A DNA stretch of 64,000 nucleotides from Bin87 sp965197635 (GCA_965197635.1 CBDANN010000007.1:124001-188000), one strand, 5' to 3'. Shown: positions 24,511-35,488, counted from the first letter of the stretch. Notes: generated from the letters alone by a model not told the origin. Translations and numbers: made by a program.

Positions 24511-26714
24511 TCAGCGGTGTCGATGGTCCCGTCGATGCTGGTCAGCAGCGCAAACTGCTCGCCAGGGCCGCCGCAGGCGAATTCGGGCCCGGAGCCGCCC
24601 CCCACTACGCTGGGGTCGATTCCTTTCCCGTCGAAGGCTGCAACCAGTTTATCGGAGAGATTGACGCCGCGGGGATCGAATCCTACGATGTCGAAGCGCT
24701 CAACGATTTCGTCGCTGAAGCTTCCCAATACAGCACCGAAGGCCAACTCTAGACCGCTCCCGCCCGGCCCTCCGGGATTCACCAATAGATAGCCGATCCG
24801 TTTTTCCGGCGCCGTGGCCCGGTGCACGTTGACCGCGATGCGGATGCTGCCGGCCTCCGGGTCCCGGTAGTCCGCCGGAACTTGTATCGACCCGCACTCC
24901 AAAGGACCGCACGGGCTCCAGTCTATCCGCTCTCCGGTAGCGGTTGGCGTCGGCTCGGGCGCGAAGGTACGGTCCTCCTCGCAGAAGACCCGCCGCGCGC
25001 TGGGGAGCGCCAGGTCAATCAGCGCCCGGTGGATGTGGTCGTTAACGCACTGGTTCTGAGGATAGGCAATGTGTTTGTAGTGAGAGGTCTCCACCAGATA
25101 GCCGTTGCTGAGGACCACCGTTGCCACCTCTTCGGAGTCACTGAACGAAGTACGTGGGTCGTCGCGGTTGCCGACTACCAGTATCGGCAGTCCGCCTCCA
25201 TCGAAGGGTCCCGCCAGCGGTTCGGGGGCGAACTGGTCGTAGAACGTGCAGACTTTGGGTAACGTGGCGGAAATTGGCCCCAGTAAGGGGTATTTTTCGC
25301 TATCCTTGGACGCATCGGCAAATGCTTCGGCTTCCTTCTCCAGTCGAGCAGCGCGGTCGTTCTCCGGATCCACGACCCATTGGTCCAGGCAATTGACGTG
25401 GCTGTTGAAGCTTGCGCCGAGTTCCGTGATCTTCGACCGTTTCCTGGCGTACTTCACTAGAATGGCCGGGTCGTCTCTCTCATAGAGATCGAATAGACCC
25501 CGCCACAGGCCAGGCCAATCCTTCTCGTTGAGCGTGGCCGAGATCACCCCAAACAAGCCTGCTTCGGGATGATTCGCCGCAGCGTTGACCAGGTCTATTT
25601 TTGAAACCGCCTGCTTGAAGTAGCCCACCGGGTCGCCGTCGTTGTAGATCGGGCACGCCGGGTCAGCGCAGGCGGCCAGGGCTGCTGCGAGCCTGGCTTC
25701 GTACGCTGCCGCTCCGTCTATCTCGGGCTCGGGAGCACGTTCCGCTTGGTTGGGGTCGGATGGGAACGGGTTTCTGGCGCCGTCAACCGCCATTGCTCGG
25801 ACCGAATCCGGGAAGAGGGTGGCATACCAGACTCCCAACTCCGAGCCATAGGAGAATCCCAGATAGGAGATTTGCTCCGCGCCCAGGGCCTTGCGTATTT
25901 CATCCATGTCGTTGGCGACATATTCGCTGTGCACCAGGCCGCCGACCGGCCCGATTGACTCGATGCACAGGTTGGCCGCCGCTTCGCCGATGGCTATTTC
26001 CTCGGGGGTGTCGATGGGCATATCGATGCTGGCCAGCAGGGCGAGCTGCTCACCGGGTTCGCCACAGGCGAATTCGATCTCGGAGCCCCAACCAACCGTG
26101 CTGGGATCTCTGCCTCGCTTTTTTAAGGCTGCTACCATTTTAGGGGCGGTTTCGACTCCGCGGGGGTCGAATCCTATGATGTCGAAGCGCTCAAGGATTT
26201 CATCGCTGAACCCTCCCTTTCTGGCCACGGCGACCAAGTCTACACCGCTGCCGCCCGGGCCGCCGGGATTCACGAATAGATACCCGATCCGCTTGTCCGG
26301 TGAAGTGGCCCAGTGGACACTAAGCGCGATTCTGATGCTGCCGGCCTCCGGGTCCCGGTAGTCCGCGGGCACTGCTATGGACCCGCACTCTCTCCCGGTC
26401 CCGCACTTGATCCAGTCTATCCGCTCGCCGGCCGCAGCCGGCTCCGGCTCGGCCGTCGGCACAGGAATGGGTGTGAGTGTAGGTGCGGGAGTTGGCGCCG
26501 TGGCGCTGGGAGTCGTGGGCGCTTGGGTTGGCGTTGGAGCCGCGACAGTTGGGGTGGGCAAGGGCGTTGGGGCCAAAGCCGGCGTCGTCGCCGGCGCTGC
26601 GGCCGGCTCCGGCGTGGGCGCCGGTTCTTCACAGGCCGCCCAGGCCATAACGGCCAGAGCCAGAATGCTGACGACGAATAGCTGTTTCATTGTCTTACCG
26701 GAGGCTTTTGGCAT
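24465..26714 (-). pseudogene. 5' part of IS-disrupted double alpha/beta-hydrolase lipoprotein gene
   Basis: As it stands the frame gives 749 residues, the last 15 or so encoded by the IS5 end. It starts with a lipoprotein signal (Cys28 after AVMAWAA) and a Pro/Thr-rich linker to about residue 95. A complete TAP-like alpha/beta hydrolase domain follows. It has the oxyanion stretch NPGGPGGSG at 149-157, the nucleophile GFSYG with Ser288, an acid in VVGNRDDPRTSF and a histidine in TSHYKHIAYPQNQC. A second linker (APEPTPTATGERIDW) and the start of a second domain come next. Secreted peptidases/esterases of this fold trim peptides. Domain 1 could still work; domain 2 is lost. The ATG at 26714 has GGAGACGAA before it. 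Confidence 0.88.
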
Positions 26715-26777
26715 TTCGTCTCCTTGTTGCAGCGATGGAAGGCATCCTGAAATCGGGTGCGCGCGGCGGGCAATTTG

Positions 26778-27512
26778 TTATTTGATGGTGATGTCGCCGT
26801 TGCCAGTTCGGATTGTTAGCGAACTGCTTCCGTCGCCGATGTCGCCGATCAATTGATCATCGCTGGAGCGGCCGGTGATGGTGATTGGCAGTGCGCTGCT
26901 GATTTTGCCGTGGCTGGTTTCGGCGTCCAACTTTACTCCCGGAGTATTCACCAGGGTTACATCGACATCGCCGTTGGAAGTCCTCAGACTGTTTTGGGAC
27001 TCCGGCTCCAGACTTCCGGCGAACGTGATGGTGCCGTTGGAAGTCTTGGCGCTCACGCTGCCGTCTATATCGCTCAGGGTTATTCTGCCATTTGACGTTT
27101 CCAACTCCAGTTGGGCTTTTTCCGGCACCTCCACTTCTACATCGACTTGGGCATTGATGATGCCGCTGGAAAAGTCGGCTGACACAGACACCGTATCGCC
27201 ATTCTGTCCGGTCTGGTATTCCACCTGGTCCGGGTCCTTGATGGTTGCGGTTACTCGAACTTCTCCCGCGCCGCCCGAGGAGCGCACCGTAATGTCGCCG
27301 TTCTCAATCTCTACCACTAACCGGGGAGAGCCGCTCACTTGGAAAGAATCCTCCCGTACCACGGTCTCCGGGGCCTCCGGGTTGCCCTCCGGGTCCCCCA
27401 GGTTGCCAATTGAGACTGTGCAGCCGCCCGTTGGGTCTGTGCAGCCGGCCAGAAGCAAACTGACCAGTCCGCCAATCCAAAGCCAGCGCCATGACCTCAA
27501 GACTCGGACCAT
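26778..27512 (-). CDS. DUF4097-like beta-strand repeat lipoprotein
   Basis: A 244-residue exported lipoprotein: signal MVRVLRSWRWLWIGGLVSLL ending in the lipobox LLLAGC. The body has repeated NG-x-I-T strand motifs (IENGDITV, TSNGRITL, TSNGTITF, TSNGDVDV, TSHGKISS, TGNGDITI), typical of DUF4097 beta-helix-like domains. Role unknown; likely a surface protein. The start at 27512 is set by GGAGGTGAGAGG directly upstream, rejecting a longer frame to 27620. It lies 63 bases downstream of the hydrolase start in the opposite gene order, both on the minus strand. Confidence 0.82.
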   Translation of the reverse strand: MVRVLRSWRWLWIGGLVSLLLAGCTDPTGGCTVSIGNLGDPEGNPEAPETVVREDSFQVSGSPRLVVEIENGDITVRSSGGAGEVRVTATIKDPDQVEYQTGQNGDTVSVSADFSSGIINAQVDVEVEVPEKAQLELETSNGRITLSDIDGSVSAKTSNGTITFAGSLEPESQNSLRTSNGDVDVTLVNTPGVKLDAETSHGKISSALPITITGRSSDDQLIGDIGDGSSSLTIRTGNGDITIK

Positions 27513-27683
27513 CCTCTCACCTCCAATGAATCCAGATGCTCCGGAAATAGCGGCCGTATCCCTCACGGGACTTATCGCAACCATGTCGCTTGTCATTGCA
27601 ACCTCTGATCTACAATTCACGCTCCCAGCCGGCTGAATTCCGGAGGGTTAACTGTCTTGTAGCTCCCTGTAGTCCGGCGCATC

Positions 27684-28232
27684 CTATGCCCGCGGGTCGG
27701 GGCCGAAACGGTTTTGACCCGCTTCACCCTGCCGCGCCATCCAGATTATCGCCCAGACAATGACCGCCAACGTGATGAGCAACGCCGCTATGAACGTGAT
27801 AGCAGCCGGCAGGAAGGCAAAGGCTTCTCCAACAGACTCCCAGGGAACATCATCCGCGTCAAAACTCCGACCGCCCGAAGCTTTGGGGACGCTGTAGGTG
27901 ACGACTACGGCGATGAGGAACATGATGCCGGCGGCGAGCCAGGCAATGGCCGGGATTGCATACCAAGACAACTGCCACCAGCCGTTCTTTCCGATGTCAT
28001 GCAGACGGCGGGCGGTAACGGCCAGGCCGGGCAGCAGGGTTGCCAGGCTGAACAAGGTCCCAAAGGGGCCGTAGCCCCCCAATGCATCAATGATGTTGTC
28101 AACGACGCTCAAAATGGCGCTGGCAATGGCGATGAACAGCGCCCACCACCAATATTCGGCGCGGGTGGCCCGCCCGCCGAATACGGCATATTTGCGGAAC
28201 CCCTGTATGACGGCTGCAATCGGGTTTGTCAT
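27684..28232 (-). CDS. DUF805 family membrane protein
   Basis: A 182-residue integral membrane protein with about four hydrophobic helices. It begins with the family phrase FRKYAVFGGRATRAEYWWW and has the conserved ARRLHDIGKNGWWQL. A long soluble loop with KASGGRSFDADDVPWESVG lies before the last helix pair. DUF805 proteins are widespread inner-membrane proteins of unknown function. It stands alone between a lipoprotein gene and an IS element. Confidence 0.88.
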   Translation of the reverse strand: MTNPIAAVIQGFRKYAVFGGRATRAEYWWWALFIAIASAILSVVDNIIDALGGYGPFGTLFSLATLLPGLAVTARRLHDIGKNGWWQLSWYAIPAIAWLAAGIMFLIAVVVTYSVPKASGGRSFDADDVPWESVGEAFAFLPAAITFIAALLITLAVIVWAIIWMARQGEAGQNRFGPDPRA

Positions 28233-28394
28233 TTTCGACCTCCGGCCTTTGGGAACGCTTGCCTGATTCGGAGCTTCGGCGCAGCCCCGTTGTTAGCGCA
28301 ACCGGGCTACGTTATATGGGTTTTCGCCGCTACTTTGCCGCCGGCATTTTGCTATCGCCCCCCCCCCCCCCTGACAGGGGTAGGTAACGCGTTT

Positions 28395-29597
28395 TTACGG
28401 TGGCACATGGTGGGTAATCTCCAAGTTGGGCTTGGGCTGAGGCCAGGGTTCAGGCAACAGCCAGACACGGCTCCACAGGCGGCCCTTGAGCAGCAACCGC
28501 CTGAGCCAGTCGATGCCGTGGCGGATCACGCTGACGGTGCGCGCCGGACGGGTCCGAGGGTCTCGATGATTGGGAGCCAGCGCCTTGGGCGGCGCCCGCA
28601 GATTACCTGGATCAATCCGGCGGTCCTGGGCGTCTTCCACCCGGGTGCCGTAGGCCAGGGCCAGCAGGGTGGCCACCGACAATACCAGCCAGTGGCGGGA
28701 GACACGAGTTGGGTCGGTGCGGCGGGTCTTGTCCCACTTCCAGCCCAAGCTCTTGAGGGCCTTGAAGCCCAGCTCGATCCAGAAGCGCAGGGCGTACCAA
28801 CTGACCCCGACCTCCTCCGGCGGCAGGTCGGTGAGGATGACCCAGGGTTCCTCCTGCTCGGCGTACCAGACCACCAGCAGGGTGCAACGGCGCTGGGCGG
28901 TTGGCGCACCGAAGGCGGTGCCACGGCCAATCCAGGCGGTATCGGGACGGGAAACGAAGCGCAAGGCGGGCAATCGTTGGCCGCCGTCGGCGCAGAAGGT
29001 GATGTTCTTCCGGTAGCGCATACAGGGATGCCAGCCCTGGGCGCGTATCTGTGTCCAGAGCTTGGGACTGGCGATGCCCCGGTCGCAGAGCACGATTACG
29101 GTCATTTCCTCGGGAACCGCTGGGGCCAGGGCTTGGAGCAGTTCCACCGTGGGGTCCATCCAGGAGCCTTTCTGAGTGGCGTGGTGGATGCGCCAGGCAA
29201 CGGGGATGGCGCAACTACGGTAGAGGACGCTGATGACAATGGCGGTGGTCTGGTCTCCCTTGAGCGTGGGGTCGATGGCCAGCGCGAGACGTTCGGAACT
29301 CCACCAGGAGAGAACCCATTTCAGCAGTGGCGCGAAGCAGAGAGTGACATCCAGTTGGGTTTGGCAGGGGCTTTTCCGGTCGCTGCCGTCGTAGAGCCAC
29401 TCCCGGAGATACTGCCGGAGGCTGTTCCATCTGCCCCAGGGCGAGAGGGCCGAGGCCACGGCGTTCTGACAGGCGCTGCCCGCCAGGATGGCCCCACAAA
29501 CCCACAGCGCCAGGCCAGTCAATTGTGGCTGGGAGAGGTGAGGCAAATGCGTTTCAATCGTTTTTTGCATCTGATAGCATTCCTTGGGAAGGCGCAT
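28395..29597 (-). CDS. IS4-superfamily DDE transposase
   Basis: A 400-residue DDE transposase. The first aspartate is in LALAIDPTLKGDQTT, the second in MTVIVLCDRGIASPKLW. The third block WYALRFWIELGFKALKSLG fits the IS4 signature Y-x2-R-x3-E-x6-K exactly. I place the start at the ATG at 29597, which follows AGGAGACCCGCG; longer (29660) and shorter (29570) starts have no better site. The start codon lies inside a perfect 16-bp inverted repeat, see the separate entry. The gene looks intact and the element may be active. Confidence 0.88.
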   Translation of the reverse strand: MRLPKECYQMQKTIETHLPHLSQPQLTGLALWVCGAILAGSACQNAVASALSPWGRWNSLRQYLREWLYDGSDRKSPCQTQLDVTLCFAPLLKWVLSWWSSERLALAIDPTLKGDQTTAIVISVLYRSCAIPVAWRIHHATQKGSWMDPTVELLQALAPAVPEEMTVIVLCDRGIASPKLWTQIRAQGWHPCMRYRKNITFCADGGQRLPALRFVSRPDTAWIGRGTAFGAPTAQRRCTLLVVWYAEQEEPWVILTDLPPEEVGVSWYALRFWIELGFKALKSLGWKWDKTRRTDPTRVSRHWLVLSVATLLALAYGTRVEDAQDRRIDPGNLRAPPKALAPNHRDPRTRPARTVSVIRHGIDWLRRLLLKGRLWSRVWLLPEPWPQPKPNLEITHHVPP

Positions 29598-29661
29598 CGC
29601 GGGTCTCCTGCATCTGGTGGTGTCACAACCAAGATGCCGGAGGCTGATGCGCCTTCCCAAG
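29583..29661 (-). promoter_or_regulatory. Hairpin enclosing the IS4-type transposase start codon
   Basis: CTTGGGAAGGCGCATC at 29583-29598 and its exact complement at 29646-29661 form a 16-bp stem with a 47-base loop. On the transposase mRNA the 3' arm contains the ATG at 29597-29595. A transcript entering from outside the element would include both arms and hide the start codon; one starting inside the loop would not. Confidence 0.7.
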
Positions 29662-29870
29662 TTACGGCGAAAGCCAGTTTGAGCCGTTACCTACCCCTGT
29701 CAGCCCCCCCCCCCGCGCAACCCTGCTATGCGGAAAGTTTCTCATAGACGAGGCGCAATCATGGCGTGAGCCGATTTATGGTATGGTATTAGATGGCTTA
29801 TCGTCAGCGTTGGGGTAGGCAGCCGCAAGGCCTACTTTCAATTTCGTTATCAAACCGAGGTGGTTCCCCA

Positions 29871-30665
29871 ATGGTTGCACACAGTGAGCGGATGATTCCC
29901 GTCCGCGGCGGTATGTTCAACGTCCAGGTTGCCGAGGGCGGTTCGGGCGACCCGCTGATTTACCTGCACGGCGCGGGCGGGTACGTTGGTTGGCCGGATT
30001 TTCTTGACCGGCTGGCCCAGGACTACCACGTTTACGCGCCGGCCCATCCCGGCGTAGGACAGTCCACGGGCCTGAACCATCTGGACGATCTGTGGGATCT
30101 GGTGCAGTTTTTTGAGGAATTTCTGGACGCGCTGGGCATCGAACGTTGCCATCTCATCGGCCATTCCTACGGGGGTTTCTGCGCGGCGGAGTTGGCGGCG
30201 CACCGCCCCGACCGCATTTCGCGGCTGGTGCTGGTGAATTCGCTGGGGCTGTGGCTGGAGGAGAAGCCGGTGGCGGACTTCTTCATCCTGACGCCGGACG
30301 AACGCCGGGAAATGCTGTGGCACGACTCGGAGGGCGAACTGGCCCACGCCTCCGTGGCCCAACCGACGGATCCAGAGGAGCGGTTGGATTACACGCTGGA
30401 CCGCATACAGACGCTGCAATCGGTGGCCAAGTTCACCTGGCCCATACCGGAACGGGGGCTGACGAAGCGGATTCACCGTATCGTCATGCCGACGCTGGTG
30501 GTATGGGGCGATTCGGACCAGGTGATCCCTCCGGAATACGGAGAGGCTTTCCGCGACCTGCTGCCCAACGCAACATTGACGGTGATACCGGAGTGCGGAC
30601 ACATCCCGCAACTGGAGCGCCCTGACGCTTTCTTCGACAGCGTGCTGGGTTTTCTGCACGACTGA
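29871..30665 (+). CDS. Alpha/beta hydrolase
   Basis: A 264-residue alpha/beta hydrolase with all expected parts: oxyanion turn YLHGAGG at residues 31-37, nucleophile GHSYGG with Ser99, an aspartate in VVWGDSDQVIPP and a histidine in VIPECGHIPQLERPD. It resembles C-C hydrolases and lactonases of aromatic or small-ester breakdown; the substrate is not evident. No signal peptide, so cytoplasmic. The ATG at 29871 follows GAGGTGG; the frame is open to 29793 but that part looks non-coding. Confidence 0.88.
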   Translation: MVAHSERMIPVRGGMFNVQVAEGGSGDPLIYLHGAGGYVGWPDFLDRLAQDYHVYAPAHPGVGQSTGLNHLDDLWDLVQFFEEFLDALGIERCHLIGHSYGGFCAAELAAHRPDRISRLVLVNSLGLWLEEKPVADFFILTPDERREMLWHDSEGELAHASVAQPTDPEERLDYTLDRIQTLQSVAKFTWPIPERGLTKRIHRIVMPTLVVWGDSDQVIPPEYGEAFRDLLPNATLTVIPECGHIPQLERPDAFFDSVLGFLHD

Positions 30666-30706
30666 CCAATCGCGATCGTGGTCTCGCATCGCGACCCAGC
30701 TGCTTT

Positions 30707-30734
30707 TACCAGAGTTCAATTACCAGAGTTCAAC
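30707..30734 (+). repeat. 14-bp tandem repeat upstream of ferritin
   Basis: Two abutting copies of TACCAGAGTTCAA[T/C], 25 bases before the ferritin start codon. Possibly a regulatory binding site; no known box is recognised. Confidence 0.5.
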
Positions 30735-30758
30735 CAGAGCGAAAACCGGAGAAACAAC

Positions 30759-31271
30759 ATGGCCGTCAGCGCCAGCGTACAGGAAGCGTTCAATAGCCAC
30801 ATCAACGCCGAGTTCTATTCGTCGTATTTATATCTGTCGATGTCCACCTACTGCGATTCCATGGACCTGCCCGGGTTTGCTCACTGGATGCGGATTCAAA
30901 GCCAAGAGGAGTATGACCACGCCATGCGGCTGCTGACCTACATCGAAGACCGGGATGGCCGCGTTACGCTGCTGCCCATCGAGCAACCGCCCAACGAGTT
31001 TGCCTCGGTGGAGGACGTGATGCGGCAGACCCTCAGCCACGAGCAGCACGTTTCGGTGTTGATCAACCAGTTGTACGCGGCGGCGGCCGACGCCGGCGAT
31101 TTCGCCAGCCAGGTGATGTTGCAATGGTTCGTCAACGAGCAGGTGGAAGAAGAGAAGGCGGCTCGGGACGTGATTGCCTCCCTGGACAAGGTGGCCGGCC
31201 GGAGCGACGCCCTGTTGTTGCTGGATCGGGAGATGGGAGCGCGCACTGTCACACCGGCGGGCAACGCATAG
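30759..31271 (+). CDS. Ferritin
   Basis: A 170-residue FtnA-type ferritin that stores iron in a 24-subunit shell. Ferroxidase ligands are visible: Glu18 in NAEFYSSYLYLSM, then Glu51 and His54 in EEYDHAMRLL, with further ligands in the third helix (SHEQHVSVLINQLY) and fourth helix (NEQVEEEKAARD). The ATG at 30759 is preceded by GGAG at a suitable distance; the frame runs open to 30678 but without a site. It sits beside the suf operon, which uses iron, though on the other strand. Confidence 0.92.
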   Translation: MAVSASVQEAFNSHINAEFYSSYLYLSMSTYCDSMDLPGFAHWMRIQSQEEYDHAMRLLTYIEDRDGRVTLLPIEQPPNEFASVEDVMRQTLSHEQHVSVLINQLYAAAADAGDFASQVMLQWFVNEQVEEEKAARDVIASLDKVAGRSDALLLLDREMGARTVTPAGNA

Positions 31272-31287
31272 GTTTGGAGTTGTAGCC

Positions 31288-31788
31288 ATGACCCTCAACG
31301 AGTTCATCACCGACGCGCTGGACAAGGAAACGGGGTTTTTAATGGAGGCCCTGGACGGCCTGTCGCCCGACGAGTTGGCCTGGCAGCCGGCTCCTGGCTC
31401 AAACTCCATCGGCTGGATTCTCTGGCACATGGTGCGGGTTGAGGATATGTGGATCCAGTTCTTTGCCCAGTTCCAAACGGAACTGTGGGAAAGCGAGGGT
31501 TGGCACGAAAAGTTCGGCTTGCCGACCCGTGACAACGGGTTTGGGCACACCGCCGAGCAGGTCAACAACTTTCGCAGACTAGACCTGGCGGAATTCCTAC
31601 GGTACCGGTCTGCGGTGCGAGATGCGACGTTGGCTTATCTGAACACTCTAACGCCGGAGGACATGGCAACCGTACCACGGGAACGGCGACCCGATATGTC
31701 GTTGGGCGGGATGTTCCGACAGATCATCGGCGAGATGTACCAGCACGTGGGGCACATCGCGTATCTGCGAGGTTTGCAAGGGAAATAG
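31288..31788 (+). CDS. DinB-superfamily protein
   Basis: A 166-residue four-helix DinB-like protein. The metal-binding histidines expected for the fold are present: one in IGWILWHMVRVEDMW and two in IGEMYQHVGHIAYLRG. Members include thiol-dependent transferases (bacillithiol or mycothiol S-transferases) and uncharacterised stress proteins. The ATG at 31288 with GGAG 9 bases upstream is preferred; it starts 16 bases after the ferritin stop, so the two are likely co-transcribed. Confidence 0.85.
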   Translation: MTLNEFITDALDKETGFLMEALDGLSPDELAWQPAPGSNSIGWILWHMVRVEDMWIQFFAQFQTELWESEGWHEKFGLPTRDNGFGHTAEQVNNFRRLDLAEFLRYRSAVRDATLAYLNTLTPEDMATVPRERRPDMSLGGMFRQIIGEMYQHVGHIAYLRGLQGK

Positions 31789-31864
31789 ACCACCGGTACC
31801 GCGCAAACGGGTCGCCTTGACGCCGGCTGAGCAACCTCCGCCAGCGAACTAGACGAGAACCGGC

Positions 31865-32332
31865 TCAGCCTTGGTTCAGGCGACGCAAACCTTCTTCCAG
31901 CGCCACCCAAGGCAATAGGGCGCACTTAATGCGCACCGGATATTGCCGCACCACTTCCAACGCCTCCAGATCACCCAGCTCGGCGAGGGCTATCGGCGGG
32001 AGTGGTTTGCCCTGCATCAGGTCGCGGAAAAGCTGGGAAAGGTCGGCGGCCTGCTCCACGGTGCGGCCCCGCAGACTGTCGGCCAGCAGGGAGGCGGATG
32101 CCTGGATAATGCTGCAACCCTCGGCCAGGGCGCTGACGTCTGCGATTGGAGCATCATCGGCGCCTGGAGCCGCGAGGCGCAGTTGCAGGTTGGCTCGGTC
32201 GCCGCAGAACGGATTGAACTCCTCGGTTTCCACGTCCGCGACGGGCAGGCGGGCCCGGTGGCGCGGGCTGCGATAGTGGTCCATGATGACGTCGCCGTAC
32301 AGCGCGTCCGGATTATCGGGCAGGGAAGCCAT
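31865..32332 (-). CDS. SufU-like Fe-S scaffold/sulfur acceptor, second copy
   Basis: A 155-residue SufU/IscU-fold protein with the three metal-binding cysteines: Cys43 in NPFCGD (with Asp45), Cys73 in EGCSIIQAS and Cys137 in RIKCALLPW. It is the last gene of the suf operon, 22 bases after the first sufU. It is clearly diverged from that copy, more so than from typical SufU, especially in its loop after residue 50. It may serve as a second sulfur acceptor for SufS or have a separate target. Confidence 0.82.
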   Translation of the reverse strand: MASLPDNPDALYGDVIMDHYRSPRHRARLPVADVETEEFNPFCGDRANLQLRLAAPGADDAPIADVSALAEGCSIIQASASLLADSLRGRTVEQAADLSQLFRDLMQGKPLPPIALAELGDLEALEVVRQYPVRIKCALLPWVALEEGLRRLNQG

Positions 32333-32354
32333 GGTTGCCCATAGTTGGGCCGGA

Positions 32355-32803
32355 TTACTCGGTGGTGGCGACGGTCTCGCCGCCCATGGCGGCTTTCAGG
32401 GTGTGCCACGCCAGGATGGCGCATTTGATCCGCGTGGGGTAGGCGATGACGCCGGCCAGCATCTCCAAATCGCCCAGCACGTCATAGTCCAACTCGGCGT
32501 CCGGTTGGGTGAGCATCCGGTGGAACTCGTCAAACATTGCCATGGCGTCGGTGGACGAGGCTCCCTTGACGGCCTGGGTCAACAGGGAAGCCGAGGCCCG
32601 ACTGATGGCGCAGCCGTGGCCCTGAAAGCCCACGTCGTTTACCGTTCCTTCACCGACTCTGAGCTGGAGCGAGATCTGGTCGCCGCAGAGGGGATTGAAC
32701 CCGTCGGCCTGGTGGGTGGGGTCGTCCAGCGTGCGAAAGTTTCGGGGACGCCGGTTGTGTTCCAGAAGGATTTCCTGGTAAAGGTCGCTCAGGTCGGAAG
32801 CCA

Positions 32804-32804
<1 letters not shown>
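32355..32804 (-). CDS. sufU: SufU, zinc-dependent sulfur acceptor of the SUF system
   Basis: A 149-residue SufU. Cys40 and Asp42 (NPLCGD), Cys65 (GHGCAISRAS) and Cys128 (RIKCAILAW) form the zinc/persulfide site. It accepts sulfur from SufS and feeds SufBCD. The ATG overlaps the sufS stop (ATGA), giving translational coupling. The start MASDLSDLYQEILLEHNRRP is typical of the family. Confidence 0.92.
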
Positions 32805-34068
<1,264 letters not shown>

Positions 34069-34072
<4 letters not shown>

Positions 34073-35439
34073 GAGCGGCCTCCGATGGGCAGGGAGATGT
34101 TGGCGTCGGGGATGGAGTCCCGGAACTGGGCATCGAGGTACTCGCGCAGGGGTTCCAGGGCTACGGTGTCGATGATCTCGCGGGCAAAGGCGTGGATGAG
34201 GATGCGGCTGGCGGTCGGCAGATCGAGGCCGCGACTGCGCATGTAGAACACGGTGTCGGCATCGATATGACCAGCGGTTGCGCCGTGTCCACATTTCACG
34301 TCGTCGGCGTAGATGAGCAGACTGGGCTTGCTGTCCACCTCGGCTTGCTCGGAAAGGAGCAGGTTTTTGTCGGTTTGTTGGGCGTCGGTTTTTTGAGCGT
34401 GCTTGCGGACGGTAACGTTCCCGCCGAACACGGCGCGGGAGCGGCCATCCAGGATGCCCTTGTAGAACAGGCGGCTGGTGCCGTAGGGCTCGGCGTGGTC
34501 GATGTTGATGTAGTTATCGATGTGCTGGTTGCCGGTGGTGAGGTACAGGCCGTTGAGGGTACACGCTGCCCCGGTTCCCGCCAGGGTTACGCTGAAGTCG
34601 TTGCGGCCCAAAGCCGCACCGCGGGCAATGGAGACCGAAGAAAAGGCGGAATCTTTGCTTTGATGCACCCGACTCGTTCCGACATGGTAGGCGTCCATGC
34701 CTTCCAGGAGCAGGCGGTAGTGTTCTACGCTGGCGCCCTCGCCGACTGATGATTCCATCACCGCGTTGGTCAGGTAACGGGTGGTTTCAGGGCCAACGAA
34801 TGTTTCAATTACCGTGACCCGGGAGTTTGCCGCGGCGAAAATGACGGTGCGGGGATGCGTGACACGCGGCTGCTCGCGTCCGGTGGAGAGGTACACAACG
34901 TTGACCACGCCGGCATCTGCGCCAGGCGGCACGATGATCGCTGCGCCGTCGCGGATGAATGCGGTGTTGAGAGCGACGAAACCGTCTTCATCGGGGTCGG
35001 CCAGGCTGGCCAGCGTTTCCGCCACGGTCCCATTGGCTCCGACGGCATCGGGCAACGCGGCGACGGTCACGCGGCTGGGAGCGCCGGCAGAGGAACCGTC
35101 GGACAGGGCCGGCGCGAAGGCGCCATCCACGAATGTCAGTGTGCGCCAATCCGCCTGCCACGGAGCAGCGGACTGGACGTCGGCCCGGACCAGACCAGCA
35201 TGGTCAACGGACAACAACGCCGGATGGGAGAACGCTTCGCGGGCGATGGGGGCGACGTTGGTGTATTTCCAGGGCTCGTTGCCGCGCCGCGCCGTGGGCA
35301 GGCCGAGCTGAGCGAATGCGTCCCAGCCGCGCCGGCGCAAGGCCAGCAGGGCATCGGGGCTGTCCGACGGCTGGGCCGCGTAGTCGGCGGCGTAGTGCGG
35401 GTAGGTATCCGCGATGGACGCGGGCGCGGTAGTGGTCAT
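34069..35439 (-). CDS. sufD: FeS assembly protein SufD
   Basis: A 456-residue SufD, partner of SufB in the SufBC2D scaffold complex. Typical parts: LGLPTARRGNEPWKYTNVAP near the N-terminus, and in the C-terminal beta-helix NIDHAEPYGTSRLFYKGILD, AVFGGNVTVRKHAQKTDAQQ and DDVKCGHGATAGHIDADTVF. The last ends with the stretch that closes most SufB/SufD proteins. The ATG at 35439 (MTTTAPAS) is chosen. The gene is separated from sufC by a HEPN-like gene, an unusual insertion. Confidence 0.92.
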
Positions 35440-35488
35440 TCTGTTTGCTCTGGTATGGTAGTCTCCGACCGCTGTCAACGAGATTAGA

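Larger units (their letters stand above)
28371..29703 (-). mobile_element. IS4-type insertion sequence in a poly-C tract, 1,333 bp
   Basis: Inverted ends CTGACAGGGGTAGGTAAC lie at 28371 and 29703. The element is flanked by 13 C on the left (28358-28370) and 11 C on the right (29704-29714), consistent with an 11-13 base target duplication, a size typical of IS4-group elements. It holds one transposase gene on the minus strand. Confidence 0.88.
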
